From Streptomyces rochei (GTDB lineage: Bacteria; Actinomycetota; Actinomycetes; Streptomycetales; Streptomycetaceae): DNA of 62,386 nt. Under the pieces are notes generated by a model that made no database searches, was not told where the DNA came from, and was given only the letters and a program-made list of their open reading frames with translations. Location: contig MUMD01000164.1 in assembly GCA_002155895.1 (NCBI GenBank), positions 1 to 62,386 on the forward strand, given 5' to 3'. Positions 1 to 7,405 of the stretch are shown one piece after another (the first letter of the stretch is position 1; each line of letters opens with the position of its first letter). Both the position numbers and the translations under genes were made by a program.

Positions 1-2
1 CG

Positions 3-353
3 GGCGACCGGTCGCCCGGCATGCGTCGCCTGCTCGCCAGACAGCGCGAACAGCGGGAGAAGAACACGGCCGGACGACTCGCGGACACGCTCCACGCCGG
101 GCTCCGGCGTCGTCTGCTCGCGGTCGCCGAGGACCTTCGCGACCGGGGACCGGCCCACCGTGTCCCCGGAGAGACGGACGTTCTGTCCGCGGCGCTGCTC
201 GTCCGCAACCAGGACATCGACGCCGTCGGTGCCGTCCTGAGCGAGGCACAGGCCGGCGAGCCCGCGCTGCGCATCCGCTTCCTCGGCCCCTGGCCGCCGT
301 ACTCGTTCGCCGAGGCCCGCCCCCAGCGACCGACCGAGCCCGCGGTGGGCTGA
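3..353 (+). CDS. GvpF/GvpL-family gas vesicle protein, C-terminal part (5' cut by window edge)
   Basis: The reading frame is open from the first complete codon at 3 to the stop, so the gene begins outside the window. About the last 116 codons are present. The end matches the C-terminus of GvpF/GvpL accessory proteins: an Arg/Glu-rich helix, an 'LSAALLV' strand (the usual 'LNAAFLV' position), then 'LRIRFLGPWPPYSFAE', the conserved 'L.GP.PPYSF' terminus. These proteins act in gas vesicle shell assembly, and in Streptomyces they occur in gvp clusters without visible vesicles. The rest of such a cluster would lie to the left. Family assignment is good; the choice between F and L cannot be made from this piece. 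Confidence 0.75.
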   Translation, partial: GDRSPGMRRLLARQREQREKNTAGRLADTLHAGLRRRLLAVAEDLRDRGPAHRVPGETDVLSAALLVRNQDIDAVGAVLSEAQAGEPALRIRFLGPWPPYSFAEARPQRPTEPAVG

Positions 354-412
354 CGGCGTCGCCTCCGCACCGGGCAACCGAAGGGGCGGGCGCGCGACCT
401 GCCCGGACCGCG

Positions 413-970
413 TCAACCGTGCCTGTCGACGACGGCACGGACGACGACGGCGACCTCCTCGCGGTCGGTGGGCCGCAGGTCCACGGAGTTGTGGATGGAG
501 AATCCCTCGACCAGTGCGTCCAGGGCCCGAGCGGTGAGAGGGTCGAAATGCCTGGTCAGGGAGGACCGGCTGGCCTCCATCCAGGAGCGCATGACGGCGC
601 GCACCTCGGGATTGCGGGTGGCGAAGGCGTAGAGCTCGTAGCTGAGCAGGAGGTTGCGGTCGGTACCCCAGACCTTGCCGCAGATGATCTCGACGACCGC
701 CTCCTCGGCCTCCCGGCGGGTCCGCGCGGCCTCCAGGAGGGCGCCGTAGCGTGTGGAGACGGTCTCCGCGAGCCGGGTGAAGGCAGCGGTCAACAGGTGC
801 TGCATGTCGTCGAAGTAGTAGGTGAGTGACCCGAGCGGCACACCCGCCGCCTCCGCGATCTTGCGGTAGGTCACCTTGATGGCACCGTGCTCCGCGATGA
901 CGTCGAGCGCGGCGTCGAGGATGCGTTCGCGGCGCCGGGGGTCGTTGGGACCACGAGTGCTGCCTGTCAT
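413..970 (-). CDS. TetR-family transcriptional regulator
   Basis: A 185-aa one-domain repressor. An N-terminal TetR helix-turn-helix lies at about residues 17-58, with the recognition-helix signature 'AGVPLGSLTYYF'. The ligand-binding half ends with 'VDRHG'. The ATG start follows Arg-rich residues typical of the family. It is transcribed divergently from the MFS transporter that begins about 125 bp away, a classic repressor/efflux pair. An imperfect dyad lies between them at 1011-1024. The ligand is unknown. Confidence 0.9.
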   Translation of the reverse strand: MTGSTRGPNDPRRRERILDAALDVIAEHGAIKVTYRKIAEAAGVPLGSLTYYFDDMQHLLTAAFTRLAETVSTRYGALLEAARTRREAEEAVVEIICGKVWGTDRNLLLSYELYAFATRNPEVRAVMRSWMEASRSSLTRHFDPLTARALDALVEGFSIHNSVDLRPTDREEVAVVVRAVVDRHG

Positions 971-1010
971 CGCCGTTGTCCGCCTTGTCTTCTCGATCGC
1001 CGACCCGATG

Positions 1011-1024
1011 TGTACATTTGTTCA
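1011..1024. promoter_or_regulatory. Candidate TetR operator between divergent regulator and MFS gene
   Basis: TGTACA-TT-TGTTCA is an imperfect dyad (5 of 6 arm positions pair) in a locally AT-richer part of the divergent intergenic region. It lies about 40 bp from the TetR start and about 70 bp from the MFS start, where it would overlap promoters for both. Assignment to the adjacent TetR is inferred from position. Confidence 0.4.
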
Positions 1025-1094
1025 TACTCGGTCGGTGGCGCGGGACCGTCGCCTGCCCGTCCCTCATTGTCTCCAACCCCGGCGGAGCCCCACC

Positions 1095-2345
1095 TTGACA
1101 GACCGTGCCGTACGCCGACGCCGCCGGGCGCTGTACCTCTTCTTCTTCCTCAACGGCATCGCCATGTCCTCATGGATCACGCGCACCCCGGACGTCCGTG
1201 ACCGTCTGGACGTGTCCACGGGGCAGATGGGGCTGGTGCTGTTCGGTCTGTCCGTCGGCTCGATGGCCGGCATCCTCTGTTCCGGCCGATTGGTGTCGCG
1301 GTTCGGGACGAGACCCGTGACGGCGCTCGCCACGCTGTTCGTCATCGCGAGCGTGGTCATCGTGGGCGCGGGCAGCGCCCTCGGCTCCGCGTCCCTGGTC
1401 ACCGCGGGGCTGTGCGTGTTCGGCGTGGGGGTCGGCTCGGGCGAGGTGGCGATCAATGTGGACGGCGCCGACGTGGAACGGATCACCGGCACGGCGGTCC
1501 TGCCCACGCTGCACGGGTGCTTCAGCCTGGGCACCGTCATCGGCGGCCTGGCCGGCATGGCGGCCACCGCTACGGCGTTCCCCGCCCACTGGCACCTCCT
1601 GGCGGTGGCCGCGGTGACGGCCGCGATCTTCGGGTACGCCATCGGCGCCGTCCCCGCCGGGACGGGGGTCCGTGCCACGCCGCCCGCCTCGGACGCCGCG
1701 CGGCCCGCGGGCCCGAAGGTGTGGAAGGACCGGCGACTCCTGATGATCGGAGCCATCGTCCTGGCCATGGCCCTCGCCGAGGGTGCCGCCAACGACTGGC
1801 TGCCGCTGCTCATGGTCGACGGCCACGGCCTCGACGCCGCCGTCGGCTCGCTCGTCTTCGTGGGGTTCGCCGCCGCGATGACCCTCGGGCGCTTCGGCGG
1901 CGCCTTCTTCCTCAGGCGTTACAGTCGGGCGACCGTCGTGCGCGCCAGCGCGGTCTCCGGGGCCATCGGCCTGTGCCTGGTCATCTTCTCCGACAACGCC
2001 GTCGTGGCCGCGGCCGCCGTCCTGTTCTGGGGACTGGGCGCGTCCCTGGGCTTTCCGGTGGCCCTCTCGGCGGCGGGTGACTCAGGGCCCGACGAGACCG
2101 CCCGGGTCAGCCTCGTGGCGACGATCGGCTACATCGCGTTCCTGGTGGGGCCGCCCACCCTCGGCTTCCTGGGCGATCACTACGGACTGCGTCCGGCGAT
2201 GATCGTGGTCCTGGCGTTCGTCGCCACGGCCGTCCTCGTGGCCCCTGCCGCCGGGACCCGCGCATCCCATCACCGCGAAACCGGTACCGGCGGCGCCCCC
2301 GTCGAACTCGCCGTGGACCGGCCGGGACAGCGCGTCGAGGGCTGA
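1095..2345 (+). CDS. MFS transporter (YbjJ/FucP-like)
   Basis: A 12-TM major facilitator of about 416 aa. The first half has the MFS motif-A region ('SGRLVSRFGTRPVT') and the chain starts with the typical 'LYLFFFLNGIAMSSWITRTPD' helix. A central Ala/Pro loop at about residues 190-215 separates the two six-helix halves. I chose the TTG at 1095 because GGAG lies 7 nt upstream and the protein then begins with a short Arg-rich leader; a GTG at 1035 is the alternative. The last about 25 residues are a soluble tail. It is divergent from a TetR gene, suggesting inducible export of a small molecule. Substrate unknown. Confidence 0.85.
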   Translation: MTDRAVRRRRRALYLFFFLNGIAMSSWITRTPDVRDRLDVSTGQMGLVLFGLSVGSMAGILCSGRLVSRFGTRPVTALATLFVIASVVIVGAGSALGSASLVTAGLCVFGVGVGSGEVAINVDGADVERITGTAVLPTLHGCFSLGTVIGGLAGMAATATAFPAHWHLLAVAAVTAAIFGYAIGAVPAGTGVRATPPASDAARPAGPKVWKDRRLLMIGAIVLAMALAEGAANDWLPLLMVDGHGLDAAVGSLVFVGFAAAMTLGRFGGAFFLRRYSRATVVRASAVSGAIGLCLVIFSDNAVVAAAAVLFWGLGASLGFPVALSAAGDSGPDETARVSLVATIGYIAFLVGPPTLGFLGDHYGLRPAMIVVLAFVATAVLVAPAAGTRASHHRETGTGGAPVELAVDRPGQRVEG

Positions 2346-2429
2346 CCGCGCGACCGGTTCACCGAGCCCGGCACCGCGCGGGCCGCGGCCGGCACGGCGT
2401 TGCCCCGTGCGCTCTGAGAGGATCAGGGC

Positions 2430-2819
2430 ATGGCGGACTCACCTCTGCAGATCAACGCCCTCATCGTCGATGCCGCCGATCCTGAGCGGCTGGCCGTCTT
2501 CTGGTCCGAGTTGCTGGGCCGACCGGTCGTGGGCCGCGTGGGACCCTATGTGTGGCTCCAGCGCCAGAACGGCCTGGGCGTGGGGTTCCAGCGATCCGGC
2601 GAGCCCAAGTCCGGTAAGAACCGTATGCACTTCGACGTCACCTCACCCGACCCGGCCGCGGAGCAACAGCGTGTCGAGGCGCTCGGCGGACGCCGGCTGG
2701 AGGAGTACGACGTCGGCGGGTTCCTGGTGATGGCGGACCCCGAAGGCAACGAGTTCTGCATCATCCCCGAAGGCGCCTTCGAACTGGATGACGAGGGACG
2801 CGCGGACTACCTCGCCTGA
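2430..2819 (+). CDS. VOC-superfamily (glyoxalase/dioxygenase fold) protein
   Basis: A 129-aa protein with one beta-alpha-beta-beta-beta repeat pair: 'VDAADPERLAVFWSELLG' at the start, 'MHFDVTSPD' in the middle and 'MADPEGNEFCII' near the end. These are diagnostic of the Glyoxalase_6-like branch common in actinobacteria. His and Glu residues in the second and third motifs would be metal ligands. Several members act in small-molecule resistance or as lyases; the substrate cannot be read here. It stands alone between the MFS gene and the phosphatase gene. Confidence 0.85.
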   Translation: MADSPLQINALIVDAADPERLAVFWSELLGRPVVGRVGPYVWLQRQNGLGVGFQRSGEPKSGKNRMHFDVTSPDPAAEQQRVEALGGRRLEEYDVGGFLVMADPEGNEFCIIPEGAFELDDEGRADYLA

Positions 2820-2957
2820 CCGGACGTCTTCCGGTATCGCACCGCCTGCCGTCGGCCACCGGTCCGCGGTGGGTTGGTGCCCTCCGGGACGTGCTCACTC
2901 ATGCATGATGCTCACGGAGGTCATGGGCCGGGAACCTGCGAGAGACGGGGTGACAGA

Positions 2958-4139
2958 GTGGGTGTGGGGCGGGCTGCGACGGAGCACAGACAGTGGGACG
3001 AGCAGCATCCCTGGCCACCCTCATGGCTCCGCTGGGTCCCGCCCGCTCTCATCGTCGCGACCATGGTGCTCGACGAGCTGACACCGTCGCGCTACTTCTT
3101 CGGCTCGCTGCTGGCGGCCTCGGTGGTGCTGTCCCTCTTCACCTATCCGCCCGTCGGTGTGCTCGCCATCGGCGCCGCCGGATGTGTGCTGCTGGTGGTC
3201 ACCGAAGGGCTCGAGGACTACATCGGTCCGATGACCATCGTGGCCTTGACCGTTCTGGCCACCGTCACGGTGCTGTCGGCGTCGCTGTGTGTGGTGCGCC
3301 GCCGGACCGAGAGCCGTTTCCGCCGCGTACAGGCGGTCGCCGAGGCCGTGCAACTGGCCCTGCTGCGCCCACTGCCCGAACGGATCGGCTCCTTGCGCCT
3401 GGCCGGCTTCTACCGGGCGGCCGACGACGAAGCGCTCATCGGCGGTGACCTCTACAGCGTCCGTCCGACCCCGTTCGGCATCCGGGCGATCGTCGGAGAC
3501 GTCAAGGGCAAGGGCATCAGCGCGACGCAGACCGTGGCCACGGTGATCTCCTCGTTCCAGGAGGCGGCGCTGCTCCATCCGTCGCTGAGCCAGGTGGCCG
3601 AGCGGATCGACGTGGCCCTGCAACTGGACCGCGACAACCCTCCGATGGAGCCGATGGGGGACGGGCGGCCGGCCTACATGCCCGGGGACGCCCCCGGACC
3701 GGCGGACGAGGTCTTCGCCACGGCCGTCCTGCTCGAGTTCTCCGAGGACGCGTGTGCCGTACGGATCCTGGACCGAGGCCATCAGCCTCTGCTCGCCGTC
3801 CAGCACGGCGCGGCGTCCGTCGTGGAGACCGACCACAGCCTCCCCTTGGGCATGGGCGACCTGCTGCCCACGCCTCCGCGTACCGTGACGCACACTCTGG
3901 CTCCCGGTGACATCCTGATCGCCTACTCCGACGGGGTCACCGAGGCGCGCGACGGCGCCGGCACCTTCTACCCGCTGCGCGAACGCCTCCAGGACCACTG
4001 CGCCGGCCGAGCCTGGCCGATCTCCCCCACGGGTCTCGTCACCTTCCTGGAGGAGGACGTCGCCCGGTGGGCGCCCACCCTGGCTGACGACCTCGTCGCC
4101 ATCGCGTTCCAACCCGCCGCCCCTTCCGACGAGGACTGA
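2958..4139 (+). CDS. Membrane-anchored PP2C/SpoIIE serine phosphatase
   Basis: About 393 aa. Four hydrophobic segments at about residues 25-112 form a membrane domain, followed by a basic linker ('VVRRRTESRF') and a SpoIIE-type PP2C domain from about 125 on. Metal-binding motifs are visible: 'GGDLY' (162-166), 'GDVKGKG' (180-186), 'YSDGVTEARD' and C-terminal 'ADDLVAIAF'. These enzymes dephosphorylate STAS anti-anti-sigma factors. No kinase or STAS gene is adjacent, so the partner is encoded elsewhere. The GTG at 2958 is preferred because upstream codons look non-coding; a GTG at 2964 and an ATG at 2901 are in frame. Confidence 0.85.
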   Translation: MGVGRAATEHRQWDEQHPWPPSWLRWVPPALIVATMVLDELTPSRYFFGSLLAASVVLSLFTYPPVGVLAIGAAGCVLLVVTEGLEDYIGPMTIVALTVLATVTVLSASLCVVRRRTESRFRRVQAVAEAVQLALLRPLPERIGSLRLAGFYRAADDEALIGGDLYSVRPTPFGIRAIVGDVKGKGISATQTVATVISSFQEAALLHPSLSQVAERIDVALQLDRDNPPMEPMGDGRPAYMPGDAPGPADEVFATAVLLEFSEDACAVRILDRGHQPLLAVQHGAASVVETDHSLPLGMGDLLPTPPRTVTHTLAPGDILIAYSDGVTEARDGAGTFYPLRERLQDHCAGRAWPISPTGLVTFLEEDVARWAPTLADDLVAIAFQPAAPSDED

Positions 4140-4244
4140 CACCGGGCCGACGGCGACCCGGCGTCTCTCTCACGTCGCGGTCCGGTGACCCCACGTATGC
4201 CATGACTCGGCATCCCGACACCCCGCGGTCGCAACCCGCCCGGC

Positions 4245-4277
4245 GTGCTGCCTGGGTGCGCTGCACCCAGGCAGCAC
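4245..4277. terminator. Perfect 15-bp stem hairpin
   Basis: GTGCTGCCTGGGTGC and its exact reverse complement flank a 3-nt GCT loop. It lies about 105 bp after the phosphatase stop and about 140 bp before the next start. There is no T-run, as is usual for Streptomyces terminators. The stem strength makes it a good transcription terminator or a stable leader structure for the SDR downstream. Confidence 0.6.
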
Positions 4278-4419
4278 ACAGCCTGGTGGGCCGTCGCTGA
4301 CCTGACCAGACTCGGTCGAGCAGGAGAGATCCGCACTCGTGGACGCGTGCGACGGGCGACGTCGGCGAGGGCGGGCTCCACCACGAGCACCTGGTGCTCT
4401 ACCGAGAGGAAACGCAGGT

Positions 4420-5154
4420 ATGACAGACGCAGCCAAGGTCGTGGCGGTCACCGGAGCGAGCAGCGGGATCGGCGAGGCGACCGCCCGCCGGCTCGCCGCG
4501 GACGGCCACCGTCTGCTCCTCGGTGCGCGGCGCACCGATCGTCTCGAAGCGCTGACCGAGGAGATCACCGCAGCCGGAGGCAGTGCGGCGTTCCAGCGGC
4601 TGGACGTCACGGACGCCGATGACGTACGGGCCTTCGTGTCCGCCGGACGCGAGCGCTACGGCCGAGTGGACGTGGTGGTCAACAACGCGGGAGTGATGCC
4701 CCTCTCGCCGTTGGACGCGCTGCGGACCGACGAATGGGACCGCATGATCGACGTCAACGTGCGGGGAGTCCTGCACGGCATCGCCGCCGCCCTGCCCGTG
4801 ATGCGCGCCCAGGGCGGCGGGCACTTCGTGAACATCGCCTCTGTCGGCGCCTACGAGGTCTCGCCGACCGCCGCGGTCTACTGCGCCACCAAATTCGCCG
4901 TCCGCGCGATCTCCGAGGGACTGCGCCAGGAGTCCACCGGAAAGATCCGCGTCACCCTGGTCTCGCCGGGCGTGACCGAGTCGGAACTCGCGGACGACAT
5001 CTCCGATCCCACGGCCAGGGAGGCCATGAAGGCGTACCGCGCCGTGGCACTGCCCGCCTCCGCCATCGCGGAGGCCATCGCCTACGCCATCTCCCAGCCC
5101 TCGGAGGTCGACGTCAACGAGATCGTGGTCCGCCCCACCGCGAGCGCCCAATAG
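4420..5154 (+). CDS. SDR-family NAD(P)-dependent oxidoreductase
   Basis: A 244-aa classical short-chain dehydrogenase. Visible motifs are 'TGASSGIG' (cofactor Rossmann loop), 'NNAGV', and the catalytic 'YCATK' with an upstream Ser in 'NIASVGAY'. An Arg following the glycine loop region ('GARRTDR') favours NADP(H). The ATG at 4420 has GAGAGGA 9 nt upstream. It ends 75 bp from the convergent channel gene. The substrate is not inferable; its closest resemblance is to YdfG-like broad alcohol dehydrogenases. Confidence 0.9.
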   Translation: MTDAAKVVAVTGASSGIGEATARRLAADGHRLLLGARRTDRLEALTEEITAAGGSAAFQRLDVTDADDVRAFVSAGRERYGRVDVVVNNAGVMPLSPLDALRTDEWDRMIDVNVRGVLHGIAAALPVMRAQGGGHFVNIASVGAYEVSPTAAVYCATKFAVRAISEGLRQESTGKIRVTLVSPGVTESELADDISDPTAREAMKAYRAVALPASAIAEAIAYAISQPSEVDVNEIVVRPTASAQ

Positions 5155-5229
5155 CGCGCAGGGCACCACGCACCACCGGTCGCCCGTTCGGTTGGCTCAC
5201 CTCCCGGTCTCGTCCACGCTCCCCTCCGC

Positions 5230-6018
5230 TCAGTCATGTTCCGGCCTCGGAGTCGCCAGGACCTTGCGCTCGCCCAGCGCTCCCTGCGGGTCCCGCAGCA
5301 GATCCACCTGGGCCCGCAGCGCCCGGACCTCTTCGGTCAGCGCCTCGATGGCCGCCGTCTGTCGCCGCTCCTCGGCATCGTCCCTTTCGAAGCGGGAGAT
5401 GAACCACGCCGCGATGTTCGCGGTGACCACACCGAGGAGCGCGATCCCGGACAGCATCAGCCCGATCGCCAGCACCCGGCCGAGACCGGTCGTCGGCGCC
5501 ATGTCGCCGTATCCGACGGTCGTCATCGTCGTGAACGCCCACCAGAGGGCGTCCCCGAGTGTCTGGATCGACGCCCCGGGCTGCCCGCGTTCCACCTCCA
5601 GCACCGCCAGCGCTCCGAACACCAGCAGTCCGAGACACGATCCCGTGACGTACGTCGTCACCCTGACCTGCGAGGCCATCCGCGCCCGCTGCCCCGCGAG
5701 CAGCAGCATCGAGACCAGCTTGAGCAGCCTGAGCGGCTGCAGCAGCGGAAGCAGCACCGCCAGCAGAGCCAGCGGATGGCGCCGCACGAACCGCAGCCGG
5801 TCCGCGCTCAGCCACAGCCGTACGGCATAGTCGATCGCGAAGGCCGCCCACACCACCCAGTTCGCTACATGGCAAGCGAACAGGACCCGCGCGGGCGCGT
5901 CGGGATCGACCACCGGCAGCGCGTACGCCACGGCGAAGAGGACGGCCAGCGCCAGCAGCGGCAGCTGGGTGCGCTGCTCCCAGCGGTCAGTGACATGCGT
6001 ATCGGACATGCGGGCCAT
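5230..6018 (-). CDS. Voltage-gated-type potassium channel subunit
   Basis: A 262-aa integral membrane protein with the six-helix Kv architecture. S1-S3 lie in the first 75 residues. An Arg-bearing S4-like segment ('RRHPLALLAVLLPLLQPLRLLKL' region) is at about 79-101. The pore loop carries the selectivity filter 'TVGYGDMAP' at about 167-175. The C-terminus is a charged coiled coil ('AAIEALTEEVRALRAQVDLL') that probably drives tetramerisation. There is no TrkA/RCK ligand domain. A second ATG at 6009 is possible, but only 6018 has purine-rich DNA upstream. Confidence 0.92.
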   Translation of the reverse strand: MARMSDTHVTDRWEQRTQLPLLALAVLFAVAYALPVVDPDAPARVLFACHVANWVVWAAFAIDYAVRLWLSADRLRFVRRHPLALLAVLLPLLQPLRLLKLVSMLLLAGQRARMASQVRVTTYVTGSCLGLLVFGALAVLEVERGQPGASIQTLGDALWWAFTTMTTVGYGDMAPTTGLGRVLAIGLMLSGIALLGVVTANIAAWFISRFERDDAEERRQTAAIEALTEEVRALRAQVDLLRDPQGALGERKVLATPRPEHD

Positions 6019-6077
6019 GGTAGAAACCCTGGCGGGAGCGCCGGGATCCGCGGACCCGGTACGAGACCTGGCGAAGG

Positions 6078-6407
6078 CTACGGCAGCTCGCGGCGCACCA
6101 AGGCACGTGCGAACGGTTCACCGGCCCTGCGCGCGTACGCCATGCGCTCGCGCACCTCACCGAATGTGCGCGGACGATAGCCAGGACCGCCGCAGCAGCT
6201 CTTGTGGAAGCGGACACCGGCATGCAGAAGCACCGACAGGGTCCGCCAGGCGGCAGTGTCGCGTCGCCGCGGCGGCGCGAAGGCGGAACCCACGTGGATC
6301 AACGGCTCGGCACAGCGCGGGCAGAGCCGGTCGTGGTCGCCGAGGTAGGGCTGCTTGTAGGAGGAACGACAAGGCAGGCAGACATAGGAGGTCTTCGCGT
6401 GAGCCAC
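6078..6407 (-). CDS. Small Cys-rich (zinc-ribbon) conserved Streptomyces protein
   Basis: A 109-aa protein with paired cysteines 'CLPC' (residues 10-13) and 'CPRC' (29-32), plus a later 'KSCCGGPGYRPRT' stretch. The first four cysteines form a plausible zinc ribbon. The rest is basic and ends 'ALVRRELP'. This layout matches a widely conserved Streptomyces family that databases often mislabel as deoxyxylulose-phosphate synthase; nothing in the chain supports that activity. The start is the GTG at 6407, the point where homology-like sequence begins. No strong ribosome site is visible, so the start is uncertain. Function unknown; nucleic-acid binding is a guess from the zinc ribbon. Confidence 0.7.
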   Translation of the reverse strand: MAHAKTSYVCLPCRSSYKQPYLGDHDRLCPRCAEPLIHVGSAFAPPRRRDTAAWRTLSVLLHAGVRFHKSCCGGPGYRPRTFGEVRERMAYARRAGEPFARALVRRELP

Positions 6408-6607
6408 GCCGGCCAGATTACGGCCCGGCCGGGATGAACTCGACCGGGTTTCCTTGACCTCGGCAAGATCGAAGGACCACTCCCAGGTGCCGGGGCCGGC
6501 ACTCCGGCAGGGCATGACTCCGGCGGGGCGTGTGACGCCCCGCCGATCCGTCATCGGCTGCCGGACGTGGGCGGCGGCTGCCGTCCGGACCGGCGGACGG
6601 GGCGACG

Positions 6608-7213
6608 TCAGGCGGGGGCGCCGAGCGGCGGGTGCTCGAGCACACGGGGCGTGTACTCGACCAGCTGGATGCGGCCGTCGAAGGTGCGGTGCTCGATCAT
6701 CTCCAGGGCGACGTCCGGATAGCCGTCGTAGATGCGTTCCGCGCCCGTGGCCCCGGTGATCACCGGGAACATCACGACTCGGAAGCGGTCGACGAGTCCG
6801 GCCCGCAGCAGGGACCGGCACAGGCTGAGGCTGCCGATCGTGCTGAGGAGGCCCGGGCCGTCCGACTTCATGGAGCGGACCGCCTCGACGGCGTCGCCGC
6901 GGACGAGCGTGGAGTTGGCCCAGGTCAGCGGCTCCTCGAGGGAAGACGAGAACACCACCTTGGACGCTCGCGACAGCTCGTCGACGGACGCCTCCTCCTC
7001 GGGCCTGAACTCGTCCTGGCCTTCCGGAACCTCGCCCGCGGCGAAGCCCGACATCAGACGATAGGTGTTCGCTCCCATCAAGTAGGTGACCTCGGGCTGC
7101 TCGCCCAGCCATGCGAGGTACTCCGGGCCCTCGAGGCCCCAGAACCCGGGCCACCCCTCTCCCGACGCGTAACCGTCGAGGGAGGTGATGAAGTCGACGA
7201 GAAGCTCCGACAT
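6608..7213 (-). CDS. DHFR-like RibD C-terminal domain reductase
   Basis: A 201-aa protein of the dihydrofolate-reductase/RibD_C superfamily. It begins 'LLVDFITSLDGYAS', has 'TYLMGANTYRLMSG' (the conserved G..TY segment), 'VVFSSSLEEP', and the NADPH-binding 'STIGSLSLCRSLL' region. It ends in a beta-rich 'VMFPVITG' section. Actinobacterial members are stand-alone NADPH reductases of unknown substrate. The ATG at 7213 has AGGAAAGG 8 nt upstream. It is divergent from the PAS-SpoIIE gene, with about 190 bp between starts. Confidence 0.88.
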   Translation of the reverse strand: MSELLVDFITSLDGYASGEGWPGFWGLEGPEYLAWLGEQPEVTYLMGANTYRLMSGFAAGEVPEGQDEFRPEEEASVDELSRASKVVFSSSLEEPLTWANSTLVRGDAVEAVRSMKSDGPGLLSTIGSLSLCRSLLRAGLVDRFRVVMFPVITGATGAERIYDGYPDVALEMIEHRTFDGRIQLVEYTPRVLEHPPLGAPA

Positions 7214-7405
7214 GGCAATGTCCTTTCCTAGGTGCCATGAGACAGGACCGGCCGGGAGCGGCGAACTCATCGGTGGGAAGGGGTGAGGCCCATCGTCGTC
7301 ACCAGGCGGATTTCCGATCGTGGAGGGGCATATGTCTGGGAGAACCCTCAGGAACGCGGCTGAGGGGGAACGACGGCCGGGCACCGGCCGGGAGGAGACG
7401 GGGCG

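Noticed and set aside
4310-4420. tRNA-like pattern (sequence resembling a reversed T-arm and a D-arm-like GGTAGAGC)
   Set aside because: No acceptor stem, anticodon arm or consistent arm spacing can be built on either strand.
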